64,000 nt of DNA, taken from positions 24,519,001 through 24,583,000 of the forward strand of contig NC_058498.1 of assembly GCF_020382885.2 (NCBI RefSeq), given 5' to 3'. Positions 45,801 through 58,519 of the stretch are shown piece by piece; positions within the stretch are counted from its first letter, which is position 1; each line of letters begins with the position of its first letter. A model generated the notes under the pieces. The model did no database searches. It saw only the letters and a list, made by a program, of their open reading frames with translations, and was not told the origin of the DNA. The position numbers and the translations under genes were made by a program. This DNA is from Scatophagus argus. Lineage: Eukaryota > Chordata > Actinopteri > Scatophagidae.

Positions 45801-48787
45801 ACCTTCTGTAATGGATTTTTTTCTGGGTTCTCCGAAACAGAGACGGGCTTCACTGGAGGTTTAAAGGCAACCCCCTCGGGTTCATTCAGCACTGCAATGT
45901 TCACTGGGTAAAGTTTGCCATGTCTTTTCATCTCTCTCCTGAATGAGCCACTAGCTCCTGTACTCCAAGAACTTGCACCTCCTCCCCCTCCTCCTCCTCC
46001 TCCTCCTCCTGCACTTCCTCCTCCTCCTCCTCCTCCTCCTCCTGCACTTCCTCCTCCTCCTCCTCCTCCTCCTCCTCCTGCACTTCCTCCTCCTCCTCCA
46101 CTTCCTCCACTTCCTCCTCCTCCTCCTCCTCCTCCTCCACTTCCTCCACTTCCTCCTCCTCCTCCACCTCCTCCACCTCCTCCTCCTCCTCCTCCTCCGG
46201 CTCCTCCGGCTCCTCCATCCCCCACAACTGGGGCAACGTTGGATACTGACAATCCCAGCTTGATATCAGGGCTTTCCTCAAAATCAACAGGCTGAAATAA
46301 AAACAGAGTTGGGCCACATCAGTTTAATCTCACAGAACACTGAAATGAAGGAATACATTGTCCAATAAACAACAAACTACAGTCCGTGTACGTCTGAGAA
46401 GTTAATGTGATTCTTCACATTTGTCATTAGGCATTAAATGATAAATACAAAAATTTTTGGACTGTTGTAATAAAATACTCATTTCATCTGTTAAGGTACA
46501 CAGTATAGGCACATCTACCTTTTCAAGCATCAGTACACCTTCGTTGGTTTTGGGATCTGTCTTCATGCTGAAAATCCCATCTTCATTTCCAGTCAGGATA
46601 TTAAAAACAGCCTGCCAGTTGTCAGTTCTCTCCTCATCAGCATCCAGCACTTTGAACCTCATGACCTCTCTGTTGGCTGTATTTTCCATGATGCTACCTG
46701 TATACTGCACAGCACAGACAAAGAAAAAATATTTTTAATTTTAGCAATACAATGAATGAAGGAATAGCCCAATAGTGTATATGATTTAGGGGATTTAGAG
46801 GCAGAAATAGGATAATAATTATAATTATCACATTGTCTTCAGTGGCCTAGAGGTTGGAGAAGCGACTTGTGACCGGAGGGTCACTCGTTTGATTCCAGCA
46901 TGTCCCCTAAAGCTCACTCTTAAACATTTTTTATTATCCAATAAAAAACGGCCAAGGAGCCAGCTATACACTGGATTTTATATTAAAGTAAACTGGAAAT
47001 AAAGACTCAGTTGGTGAGCTTATGTGTAGCCAGTGTGATGGATTTAGGCTTTTCAGCTCCCCATCCACCCTTGGATGAGGATACCTCCAAACTGTGTCAA
47101 TTTTCAAATTAGCTGTAATAGTAATAGTGGAGTAAAAGGTATGAAACACAGGAAACACAATGGAAATACTGATGTATTATATATATGTAAGTATTGACTT
47201 GATTTTCCATCACTTATATTCCTGGCTGAAAAACTGATTAGAGGTGCTCGTGCAGTAGGTGCCTCTTAATCAGCCAACAGGAACCTCAAGTGATCAACAG
47301 CTTACTCAGTTTGCCTACAGTCACCCTTTACAGAGATCCAAACTCTACTGAGTGCACTCTTCTGGTTTCATATCAGAATATCTTTTCTTGAAATAAAGCC
47401 AGAGCTGATACCTCATCTTTTTCCAGCCTGGGTCTGTTGTCATTGATGTCCAATATTTTGACATGAACTGTCCCGGTGCCTGTGTTGCCTTCAGCTGCTC
47501 CATCCATATCAGTTCCTTTGATTGTTAAGATGTAGGAACTTTGTCTCTGTGGACAACAGAGGAACCAATATAGGTTTAGAAGACATATAAGACATATCTG
47601 TTGAGTTAGCACATTTACAGCAGAATGTTTCCACCACACTTATCTGTCTGACCTCTCTGTCTAAGGTGTTTTGTGAGACATAGATGGATCCTGTGTGTCT
47701 GTCTATGTAGAAGTGGTTTCTGCCATCAAATGGCTCTTGCTTTGCAATGCTGTAGGCAATCTTTGAATGGGAGCAGTTAAACTTGTCTGCATCAGTAGCT
47801 GTAATCACACCGACCAGAGTCCCTGGGGAAAAAAAGAGGAAGAGAAAATTCAGCATTTTTTTTTTTTTTTTTTCTTGCAATGCTCTGCTCTGTTGCCATT
47901 TGTAATGTTGCCACTCTGAAAATCTGAATTCAGGGACAAGGCACCAGGACCAGTGTACTTAACTTGATCCGAGACATCAAATGCCAAGCCATTTAATCAG
48001 AGTCCTGCCTAATATAAATATGTAAATTATTTTCCTCATGCTATAAACAAAAGCATGCCTACATGCTTAGATTAAAAGTCTTAGATCCTGCAAAGTTCAT
48101 AATAACCCACAATTACACATTGGATCAAAAAAAATATGATTTTACTATTCTTATAGCTTTACTAGTGCTGTAGGTCAGCTACTCTCATAAAGTGTCTAAA
48201 TTTAGAAAAAAAAAAAGGTTAACCTCTGTGGGCCATGATTATCCTCCAGCAACAACAACAATCAGACAAAACATCAGTGTCTTCTTTTAGGTAACCTGAC
48301 CTAACCTACCAACTAGGAGAGTAAAACATGTTTCATCGGCTCATCTCTCATTTCCGCAGCAGTAATAAATAAGGCATATGGCTGACAGCTTGTTTTACCT
48401 GCAGGACTGGACTCGTTGACTGTAACCTGAAGGGTTGGGGGAAAAACTGGTGAATTATCGTTCTCATCCTTCACCACAAACGTGATGTTTATTAAGCCTT
48501 CAGCCTCACTGCCGTCAACAAATCTGGCCACCCCGGTTAGCTGTTGAATAGAAATAAAGTTTTCAATTTCAATTTATTTATATAGCACCTTATACAATCA
48601 AAATCGTCTCTAGATGTTTTACAGAGACCCAGAGCATGAACCCCCGAGCAAGCAGACAGTGGCAAGGAAAAACTCCCTTTTAACAGGAAGAAACCTTGAA
48701 CAGGACCCAGCTCACAAGGGAGAACCATCCTGCTGATAGTCGACTGGGTGAAGGGGGGGAAGAAGAGGTAGACAGGACAGAGAGGAT

Positions 48788-48825
<38 letters not shown>

Positions 48826-51800
48826 TACATGCAGTAAACATCATAATCATGATTTCCGCAGTTCCATGTCAGTGTAGAGCAGTGGTAAGGAAGGCATTCA
48901 GATTTATACTTCAGTCAAAGTAGGTACATTGATTGTGGTATAAAGTGCTACATTGGAAGAAGTGACATTTACTGTATAATTCACAGGAAATTTTTTTTTT
49001 TATAAGATGCTGCATTATTATGTAATATAAAACATTGAACGTATATGAAGCTATATAACTACAGCTGTCCAAATTCCTTCAAATTATTTGTCTCTGAAAT
49101 GTATTGTATAAAACAACATAAAACAAATGTTCAAGTTAACTACAATCACCTCTAAGCTGTCTTTCAATACAGTTTTCGATTGTGAAATGAAATGTTTAAT
49201 TACTCAGTTGTTTATTTTGATAATTTGTCATTCCCCACTACTGGAAAGCACACATAGCTGTGGTGATTTTACTGCGAACTTATGATTGATGAAGATTTTT
49301 CATTTTCATTATTACTGCTGTTCCTTTACTCTAAACCATAGAAGAAATGGAAAATGTAGCAGATGATCTGCAGTCAAAAGTTAAACATTTCTGTGATCCA
49401 ATCACTGTCAGTTGTACCAGTTCAGTGTTTTATTATATTCATGTGCTGTTCTGACTATAGTTTTAAATCTCTTCATCTACCTCTGCCATCAACAACTCTT
49501 GCTGATTTGCTGTTTTACTGTAGAATTTTCATGAAAAAGACGTAGGGGGTTGTAGCACAGTTATTAATTGAATCTCAATAAATTCAAGAATTCAAGTTGA
49601 TTAATGATTAGTGAGTAGTTGTGTAATACTGTGTGTGCTGAGTTGTGACCTCACAGTGTAAACTTCTCTCTCCTCTCGGTCCAGCATTCCTCGGACAAAC
49701 ACCAACCCAGACAATTCGTCCACAACAAACAGATTCAGTGGTTTTTCACTAGCTCCGGGCCCCAGCAGAGAGTAGTACAGAGTCTTCATTGTGTCAGAGT
49801 CTGACCTGATCTGAGAATAATGAGGAAAAAAATGACAACAATTACAAATCACAAATAAATAAACACGAAACTGGCAAACTTCACATGTATTTATAGGCCG
49901 TTAGCGCTGTGTCCACAGCACAGCTGATGGAGCTGGAAAAGTCCAAAGGTCAAAGTTCACATTTTTATCTATTAATATAATCTCATTTTATCCATATTTG
50001 TTGGCACTTAATCTTTCAAAAACAACATTTTCACTGGGATCCCAAAGCTGTTTGCTCCCTGACTGCTGCCCATAAACATAGTCACACATGCGTTCAAGGG
50101 GTTTCTAGTGGCCATCTAACAGCACCAGAAATGATATTCATTAAAGAAAGCTGATTTAATGAAAACTAAGACTAACAACATCTATGCGCTACAGAAGCTG
50201 GGTGCCCTGGCCTTATGTTTGGGGGCAGCTCATCTGAAATGTTGGATGGGAACAGATATAAATAAATAAAGCAGAGATGGCAGGAAAAATTGTATACTTA
50301 AATTGATTAATGGAAACATTTTAGTGTACTGAATACTGGAGATGTGAGCCAAAACAAGCTTGAGCATGAGTGTGCAGTAAAACATGACTGTCACTGCTCC
50401 TGGCTCTTTTTATGTCTGGGGAGTTTGTATCTCCAGGCTGTATGTGCATTTATGAGTTTGGATGCATGTAACCAGATGCATGTAATAAAAAGGAAAAAAA
50501 AAAAGATTTATTCAGCAATCATAGTGTCTCATGTTTTCTTCAGGGGATCTTACACCCCGGACTGATTTACAGCAGTGCAGACTTCTCATGCAGGTTTCAG
50601 CCTCTTCTCTCAATAGGTTGCTCATTACTGTGTGAAGCTTTCACTACGAGGCTTTCGAACATTCTAGGACATCATGTGTGTGACAGATTAATTAGTTTGT
50701 CTGACTGGTGTTAATACATGGGATAGTGCTGAATAATAACATGACATAGTTTTTAGCCAGTTTTATTTAGTGTGGCTATATCCACACCAAACAAGAAAAA
50801 AAAAATTCAGTCTAATATGACTGAAATGACAAACCATGAAAAGTTTGTCCACTTGTAGAATTTCAACACGCCATGAATACAAACATAACAACACATGTAC
50901 AAAACAAACAAACAAGCAAAAAACATACAACACACACAAAAAGGAAATACAAAACACCCTCAGTATTACCTCCAGTACATCTGAAGGTGAGACTACTATT
51001 AATGTATGCACCAAAGTAACTAAAATCAAGTAGTTCAACCATTTGCCTGATAATCATATATGTGATAAGCTTTGCTGTTTTCTATGATGGGTTTCCTTGT
51101 CTTACTGACATTTAAGATCACAAGCAGCTGGTTGTTCAGAGAGGGACAGAGAACAGTGGTGAGAAGACTGTCCTACAGTGCTGTGAATGAAGCCTCCATT
51201 TACCCCATGTGCTAAAATGATCTGGGTTGCTAGGCGGTTGAAGAGGTATCAAACAGTGTTCTCATGCTTAGCAGCCATCTTGACAAGATGGCACTTAACC
51301 ACTGATCACTCCACCTCCTGGTAAGAAAATCAGCTTATATACATGTAGTCTAAACATGATCTGACACGTAGATCACATTGATGTAATAAATGGAATGCAG
51401 CAAAAATATGTACGGTGCAGCGCCAACATTTTATTCTGGTGACTTGGTTTAAAGGTTTAAACAAGGTGACTTCTGGAAGAGGCATTCCTGTAGCTCAAGC
51501 GTGAACAAAACTCCCAACACGATCTACAACAATTCCTGTTTTGATTTCACATGAAAACCTTTATCCCTGTCATTTCTCCACTGCCACTAGCTAAGAAAAG
51601 CAAAAATATCCAGTTAATCATTCAAAAAAAATCCTGCTGAGTTTCTTGATGCTGAAATACACAAATAGGTTGTCCAGTTTATCACTGTTCTGTTGGCAAA
51701 CAACTTCGGGAACCGAGCTGAAATGATGTGGGTCAACTTACCCTTGCAACGTGGCCTTTTCTACTGTAGTCAACATTCTCTGTGAGCTCAGTTGGTGGGA

Positions 51801-54800
51801 TAAGCCAGTGCCTCTTTTGGCGTCTGAGCGGTGGGCTGCTGGCTGCACCACCTTCCAACTGCAGACAGAAGAGGACATTGATCTCATGTCACTGCATAGG
51901 GAACACACCCCCCCTACCCTGGGAAAAATCCTGCTTATATCAGAATATCACTGTAAACAAAACTATGCAATTAAAAAAATATCAATAATACACAAAGGAA
52001 AAAACACTTGTACTGATTATAGAGACTTAAGAGGGTTTGACTATGTTGGTAAAAACTGGAACCCACAATCACCTCACAGTTGATCAACCCTCCCTTCCCA
52101 AACAGCATTCATTGCTGACATCCAGTAAGTAGTTCAAACAGAGGATATGTTAGACATTTCTTTAATTCTATCACTCAGCAAAACAAAACGCATCTCAAAA
52201 AATTTCATTCCACCCCACTGGATTACATGTCACTCTGATGATAATGCAATATAGCTGATAGGGTGGCAGTCTTTGTCAGCAATACCTTTGGTGTACCACT
52301 CAGAAATGCTCTTCAGATAATTTCAAGCAACCCCCCCATTCACACACACACACACACACCACCACCCTTTGAATCACTGTAGTAGTGTTGCCACAGCTAT
52401 TTGTGTCTGTTTTCAGGTCAGTTATTTACACAAAACAAAATGCGCTAGAACAAGTCTGAACTTCTGAAGCTCTTACCGCAGCTCATAGAGGCTGGATTTC
52501 TAACTAATGTGAAAGCGTTGCACCCTGTCTGCACACGAATGATTTCTGTACTGATACTATCACCTGTAAAATGTTTTAAACACTGAACATCCCAGTCCTA
52601 ACCTTAACCAAGCAATTTCGGTGCTTAAACCAAACCTTCCGACTTGTTTCTCAAATTTGAAAGTCTAGCCAATAGTCTTCAGATTTCTTACATTTTCAAG
52701 GGAAATTTTAGAGAAACTAGTTTTTAATGAGCGTAGCACATTTTTAAACGCAAACACTAAATTAGAAATGATTCAGTTAGGTTTTAGTGCGAATCACAGC
52801 ATAGCAGCCCTGCTGAAAGGAGTGAGCAGTATCAAGAACATCAAGCCTTCAGCTCAGGTTCTACTTGACCTTCACCGAAGTCGCCAGAAGAAAAAGTTGG
52901 CATTGTGTGTTTCTGCCAACCACAGATGCATTAAGTTTGTACATTTCATACATATCATATCAACATTTGTATGACATGTTTCACATAAGAATCAGATTAC
53001 ATGAGCTGATGATCAGTTAAGCCTGAGGATCTGAGAGGAGCAAAAAATATTGATAATTTCACACATAAAACTAAAAGCTAATCTATTTAGTCTAGGTTTG
53101 ATGTAGTTGTAAGTTGTGTTTCATATTTTATGGTTTTAATATTTATACTTTATTTGTCATCATTATTTATTTTGTTATATTTTTTTATCAGCCTTTTACT
53201 ATAGATCGTTAATTAGTTATTTTATTCAATGTTATCTTAACATCTGACTATTATTTTATTGCCTATTTTATTTTGTGTAGTATTCGATAATTAAAATTTA
53301 ATATTTTTGTCATCTCTTGTTATGTATGTCAACTACACATCTTTTATTGTTGCCTTATTTCAGTCTTGTTAATATCATATTGAGGTGGTATCAAAAGTGA
53401 AACTAAACAGTTGGGATTCTGTTTTACTTGTCTTTTTAGTAATGTCATTCTCATGTTGTTAACTGCTTTCCTGCCTGTACAACATCCATTGCACGTCTGC
53501 CCGTCCTGGGTGAGGGATCCCTCCTCTGTTGCTCACCCTGAGGTTTCTTCCATTTTTTCCTGTTAAAGATTTTTCTGGGAGTTTTTCCTTAGTCGATGTG
53601 AGGGTCGAAGGGCAGAGGATGTTGCTGATGTTATGTAAAGCCCTTTGAGACAAACTGCTTGTAAAAATGGGCTATACAAATAAAGTTGACTTGACTTATT
53701 CTTGTCACTTTTTAGGTTTTTGGTTTAGTGTGCATTAGTAGTAGTAGTTAGTCTCAAAGTCATATCTTATGTTTGGTGAATTACTTGTAAGGCAGTTTGA
53801 ATTGTATTTGATTTGTCTTAAAGGTTCTATATAAAGTTTTACATTTTACTTTACATTCCATTTTACATTGTATTTTCAATTTTATAATATTTAGCTCTAA
53901 GCATTGCAGTGGTGAACTGGAGTTCACCAAGCAAACAACCCAGCCAGGGCATGTCTGTGCTAATGTGAAATTATATTAACAGAGTCATGCCACAGACAGG
54001 ACTTATGCAAATATATTATGTAACAGAGATATGCAAATTCACTACTACACGATCAAGTCAGGTCGGTTCTTTTCCAAGAAGTGACGGTCTCTTTGATCTC
54101 AGGTCAGGTTTCTTTCTGAACTGTCAGAACCTTAAAAGCATATCTAAAGCAATACCAGGACTTAAACCCTAATGAGTAACCGGTTTTGTTAGTGTTTTAC
54201 AAAATAATTGATGAATGAATATGCTTGAATACGTTTGCAACTCTTTTAGATCATTATCAAAGCATACATCAAGTTATAGCCTTTAGAAATAGTAAAGAAC
54301 AAGGCATTATATTTTATTATATGTTTTTATAATAAAATGATATTTTTAAATACTTTGACAAAATAATTTTCACTCAAAGTCTGCTTACTTGATTTTGCCA
54401 AGGTTTTCAACCACATTTCATCATGATATGTGTTTGATTCTTTCAGTTAACAACCTCCTTTCCATGGAATCATGTTTCCTGCTTTGGTCCTGACGGCAGA
54501 AACCCTCTCTATGTTCAAGAGTAGACTTAAAACCTTCCTTTTTGATAAAGCTTATAGTTAGGGCTTCCCAGTACTCTGTTACTATTGTAGGTGTCACGCA
54601 TCTGTGTCTGTATGTCTCTCTCTCTCACACACACACCTCAACTGGTCAAGGCAGATAACATAAAGGAAGGAAATCAAAACCATAAAATCCCAGAGCACAA
54701 CAAACAGTTACTTAGGAAAGATTGGGTGAGCTGTGGATGAGCTGTGTAAGTTCAGCTTCAAGTGTCCACAGTCCAGTTAGGATAGAAACATACCAATATG

Positions 54801-56136
54801 TATCCTACCCAACAACACCCTCTTATCAAAATATGGTCACTTCTGACTCCAAAAATCCAGGATGGCAATGGACATAATACCAAACTAGAAGGTTTCCAAA
54901 TGATAGATCACAAAGCAGGGGGTGACTTCACCATGGCTCTGTCCGCCATTTGTTGCACAGTCTATGTTTCGGACCACATTTTGCTTAATCTTTGTCATGT
55001 GGCCCTCAGCCTAGCTATTCAAGGTTTCTCTTTTTCAAAAAAAAACCCAAAAAACAAAATGACTAGATAGTGCAAGTTTATTTTGGGGGGATTTCTAAAT
55101 GAGACACACAGAATGAAGTGCTTTAGATAAAATATATATTTTAAGCTTACGCTTGGTTACTTTTTCTGAAGCAAAGCTTTTGTCACGCATAATTCATTTG
55201 AGACACTGGCAATTCAAAGAAATTGCCTTGCAAACCCACTTGTGGCTTGTGGGTTTCAGAGGGGACTGACAAAATGTCACCTGAATTCCATCCATCCATT
55301 TTCTATACCACTCAGTCAGGGTCACAGGGGGCGGCTGGAGAATATCCCAGCTGACAGTGAGGCGAGAGGTGGATAGACCCTGGACTGGTTGCCAGTCAAT
55401 CGCAGGGCTGACACAAAGACAGACAACCACACATTCACACACTCACACCTAAGGGCAATATAGAGTAGCCAGTTAACCTAATGTGCATGTTTTTGGGATT
55501 GTGCTTCTACCTTCCCTGCCATCCCTGTTCATCAACCAACCTGCTGCTCCTGCTTTCTCTGTTCATGGCCCAACCTGTTCACCAGGAGCTGCCTCCATCA
55601 GTTCTCACCTGACTGAACATTCCCCATCTATCCCATATCTCATGTTGTTAACTGCTTTCCTGCCTGTACAACATCCACTGCACGTCTGCCCGTCCTGGGT
55701 GAGGGATCCCTCCTCTGTTGCTCACCCTGAGGTTTCTCCCATTTTTTCCCTGTTGAAGGTTTTTCTGGGAATTTTTCCTTAGTTGATGTGAAGGTCGAAG
55801 GGCAGAGGATGTTGCTATGATGTTATGTAAAGCTCATTGAGACAAACAGCTTGTAAAAATGGGCTATACAAATAAAGTTGTCTTGTCTTGTCGTGGGAAG
55901 AAGCCGGAATACCCAGAGAAAACCCACGCAGGGAGAAGACCCTGACCTTATATATTTTTTGACCCTGACCTTATTTTTTCATATATTTTTCCTGTATATT
56001 TAAAAAGGTATATAAGCATATCTTGTAATGTGTGTAACTTCACATTCAAAAATGACAACTTTTATCAAAAATTAAAATAATAATAATAAGAACTCACCAT
56101 AACAGAAAGGACAAGCAGTAAAACAAAACTCTCCAT
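38498..56136 (-). CDS. dsg2-like: Desmoglein-2-like cadherin, gene B
   Basis: The 14 coding exons are 56136-56098, 51858-51742, 49810-49655, 48540-48399, 47822-47653, 47546-47412, 46704-46519, 46291-45744, 45268-45126, 44783-44562, 43857-43603, 43120-42999, 40924-40652 and 39847-38498, giving about 1285 residues. All splice sites are GT-AG and all phases equal those of gene A. Exon 1 encodes [13 protein letters not shown]. Exon 2 holds the propeptide ending RRQKR before [12 protein letters not shown] (Trp2). EC1-EC4 carry DENDN, LDRE, DINDN and DVNDN calcium motifs. A poly-Gly insert lies near residues 340-425. The membrane helix is about 687-710, then the intracellular anchor [19 protein letters not shown] and the catenin-binding segment YDFEGWAS with [12 protein letters not shown]. 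The tail has a tandem duplication of about 111 residues. It arose by tandem duplication with A and C. Intron 1 (51859-56097) is long and transposon-rich. Confidence 0.93.
38541..39210 (-). repeat. Two-copy tandem repeat (333-336 nt) in gene B tail
   Basis: Unit text includes [45 protein letters not shown] and [11 protein letters not shown]. Copies run about 39210-38874 and 38873-38541. Nucleotide identity is high and the copies differ by one codon in length, so the duplication is recent relative to the split of A, B and C, where it is absent. Confidence 0.93.
40085..40500 (+). mobile_element. LINE pieces in gene B intron 13
   Basis: 40085-40200 reads [12 protein letters not shown] and [17 protein letters not shown], the stretch after the reverse transcriptase core in fish LINEs. 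40340-40500 ends in caatgacaataaatcttatc and tta repeats, a separate LINE tail. Between them lies a piece with actcaagtactgtacttaag, a common fish repeat. Confidence 0.55.
42999..43857 (-). CDS. dsg2-like: Gene B exons 11-12: extracellular anchor, membrane helix, intracellular anchor
   Basis: Exon 11 (43857-43603) has the Cys cluster [10 protein letters not shown] and the first half of the helix ([16 protein letters not shown]). Exon 12 (43120-42999) continues [13 protein letters not shown] and then the intracellular anchor ending GRGEDK. The split of the helix and the phase are the same as in gene A. Intron 11 is 43121-43602. Confidence 0.88.
44285..44507 (-). mobile_element. tRNA-derived SINE, 5'-truncated
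   Basis: In gene B intron 10. Contains the tail (catccatccatccatttt), the cgcttatccgtcagggtc block and the middle part up to catgttttagggactgtggg; the tRNA-like head is missing. Same strand as the gene. Confidence 0.82.
45744..46291 (-). CDS. dsg2-like: Gene B exon 8: EC3-EC4 with poly-Gly insert
   Basis: The exon starts [19 protein letters not shown] and then carries roughly 85 residues that are almost all Gly, broken by single Ser or Ala (plus strand about 45975-46215, a run of tcc triplets with act and gca interruptions). The fold resumes at [13 protein letters not shown]. The insert sits at the same residue position as the Gly-Ala tract of gene A. The opposite strand reads as long Pro, Leu and Glu runs, which are shadows. 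Such a triplet tract is prone to assembly error and length polymorphism. Confidence 0.9.
48555..48830 (-). mobile_element. LINE 3' end beside gene B exon 4
   Basis: Minus-strand reading ends gtgctatataaataaattg at about 48565. Its last bases lie within about 20 nt of the acceptor of exon 4 (AG at 48542-48541). The upstream half carries a GA microsatellite (48791-48820). Confidence 0.75.
51742..51858 (-). CDS. dsg2-like: Gene B exon 2: propeptide, cleavage site and EC1 start
   Basis: It encodes 39 residues in phase 0. LRRQKR precedes [15 protein letters not shown], so Trp2 is kept and the propeptide is very short (about 12 residues before the basic site in this exon). The TELTEN motif matches AKLTEN in gene A. 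Intron 2 (49811-51741) shows no recognisable gene or repeat of note. Confidence 0.9.
53450..53697 (+). mobile_element. Retroelement 3' tail copy 1
   Basis: In gene B intron 1. Shares about 240 nt of close identity with 55640-55893 (catgttgttaactgctttcc to gctatacaaataaagttg) and ends in cttgactt repeats. No coding part is left. Confidence 0.75.
54475..54660 (+). mobile_element. LINE C-terminal remnant
   Basis: Reads [18 protein letters not shown], closely matching the end of the protein at 11394-11687, then a TCTC/CACA tract and aactggtcaaggcagataa. In gene B intron 1, opposite to the gene. Confidence 0.7.
55288..55940. mobile_element. SINE split by a nested retroelement tail
   Basis: The SINE (minus) occupies 55288-55501 and resumes at about 55894-55940 (gtgggaagaagccgg); between them lies a plus-strand retroelement tail (55502-55893) ending in cttgtcttgtc. 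The inner element is the same as 53450-53697. In gene B intron 1. Confidence 0.85.
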
Positions 56137-56574
56137 GTCTCCAGTAGAAGTTGCACACTGCGTAAGCGACGTTCCTCCACGCACACTAAAACACAATTTG
56201 CTGCGATAATGTCAGTGGCTGTAGATGTCAGGGGGTCCTCAGAACATGAAAAGTTTGCTTCATCCTCTGTTGCTATTTTTCATTTGCTCTGTCCTTTCCC
56301 TGCTCCTCTCTGCTCTCCTCTTATCTGTCAGCCCCTTTCATTCTCCTCCTTCTTCTAAACTCCTCCTACCATACTCACAGCTTTCCCATCAGTGAGTACA
56401 CATTCAAAAGGCTAAATGTACTTTACAGATTTTGCGTTTTTACATCATGAAATGGATTCCGTGTTCCGTTTTGAAGCATTTCAGAACATGTATTTGTTGT
56501 TCATGCGTCGATTTACACTTAAGCGTGTCACTTTATTCAAGAAATTACGTTTGCTGAAGCCATCTTAATTGATT

Positions 56575-56606
<32 letters not shown>

Positions 56607-58500
56607 GCTCATTTAGGTCATGCAGAATAAACCACAACACTGACATATATTATCACCTCAAAAAGTTAAGGGAGCTAATCTGTTACCAGACAACTGCGTG
56701 TTTATATATCCAGAATTTATTTGGATTGGTGTCTACCTGATAAATGTAATTGCAATATGCAGTCTACTTTTAGCTCTATTTGGTCTCCACCGACTCTTCA
56801 ATTCTTAAATGCTCAACTATGTTTACCAGTTAGCCTCTGATTCTGCTTGCTGATTGTTTCTCTTGAACAGATAGTAAACAGTAGGTTTATAAAAGCTTTG
56901 GTTCCTGGCAAATGATGAGAACCACGGGGGTGGAACAAACATGTTTTCATAACAAGGAGCCAAAAGAGTCCAAAAAACTGAGGGGGGTTGTAGAGTCAGG
57001 TGTTAATTCTATGTGCCAGTTCATCTTGTAGTTTAGTCAACTGAGTTTTACATTGCAGCCACTGAAGTAACTAATGTGCAAATCATTACTGTGATTTGGT
57101 TAAATTATTATTATAATGTAGCATCAGGTTGAACTTAGAGTTAAAGAATGTGATAAACATGTGACAGGAGTCTTGGCATATTAATTTTACAACCTGTGAA
57201 CCCGAAGCAAAAAAGAAAGGTTGGGCAGATTGCTTCCAGAAAACCACAGTCAGCCAGATCTGCATAAGAAGTCAACAACTGAACACATATTTAATAAGGA
57301 AACAGGTTTCGGCAAGTAAAAGGCATACATGACTGTTGTGCTCTCAGTGTATACACAATGCCACTGATGACTAAACCTCTTTACCATTTCTTGAATGTAT
57401 GAATGGGAACAGGGACCACTATTCAGGGAAATCTGTTTCACCAATTTTCTGCCTCAGGTAACATGGCAGGGACAAGCACAGAAGGGGTCACTGACTGAAT
57501 CAGTAGCTTTTAGCGGTGGGGCTTTTTCTTATTGACAAAGAATGTTACACTGTTGTTGTCTCTGTGATTGACAGTATGTTACTTTCTGATTAAAAGAATA
57601 ATGAAGGACATGAATGTCACAGAAACAATTTGATATCCATCAAAAATAATGCTGCTGCGCTGTTAACCTTATGCACAGCATATACATTAGTTTTGCAGTG
57701 GACTTACGGCTCACCCACAAACAAAACTTACTACTGAATTATGGACAGGATCTGAATCAACATCTGGGCCAAATGAATGGTGATACGTTCACTCGCTGTT
57801 ATACATACAGAAGTGCATCTCCTTGCCATTTTTTTTCTGAAATGCACTCAAGCAGTGGCTCAAGAGAAGGCAAAAAATAAAAATGCAATCACTTGACAAT
57901 GAACTGGACAGTTCAGAATAATTGCAACCTTGTCATCTATCAGTTGCTGTCTTCAAGGTCAAGCATAATCTGTGAATTTAAACTTTCATGTCAACATAAC
58001 AGAAATTCAAGAAATGCAGAATCAAGGAAAGTTTGAACAATTAAAAGTTTACGGCACAGTAAGTAAGCTCATTCCGCTGATGAGAACTGCGCAGCTTCAG
58101 AGAAAGCTGAAAGAAAGTGAATAGTTGTTTATATAAACCGTATAATAATAGTGGACAGAGCCACCATGATGTCACCTATACGTTATCTACAGCTCAATGT
58201 GGACTGCAGCAGAGGAATGGTGTTGTGTGCAAGGGAATATGTGTGTGAAAACATAATGACATATCGTGCAAAACACTGAGGGAGTGGTAAAAAATGCAAC
58301 TGCAGTCATAAAATCTTATAACTTTGTTGCAACAGTGAACATAAACATTGCCTCTACACAACCCATATTTGACCTGATTATAGCTCTGCCAAGTCCAACT
58401 CGTCTGGTTTGTGTGTGTCTTTAAGATTACGGTCTATATTATATCCTACACATGCCAGTCTTCATGTAATTCCCCAACTTCAGCCAGAACAGAGGTCTGA
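56137..58500. other. Upstream of gene B, no gene seen
   Basis: Holds the presumed promoter of gene B and a TTTTG microsatellite (56575-56605). No other gene or recognisable element. Open frames here are short and without domains. Confidence 0.5.
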
Positions 58501-58519
58501 TCAGTTGGAGTAAACACCT

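Noticed and set aside
45915..46317. Long Pro-, Leu- and Glu-rich frames opposite to or overlapping gene B exon 8
   Set aside because: They are frame shadows of the tcc/gga triplet run that encodes poly-Gly; no splice context or conserved domain.
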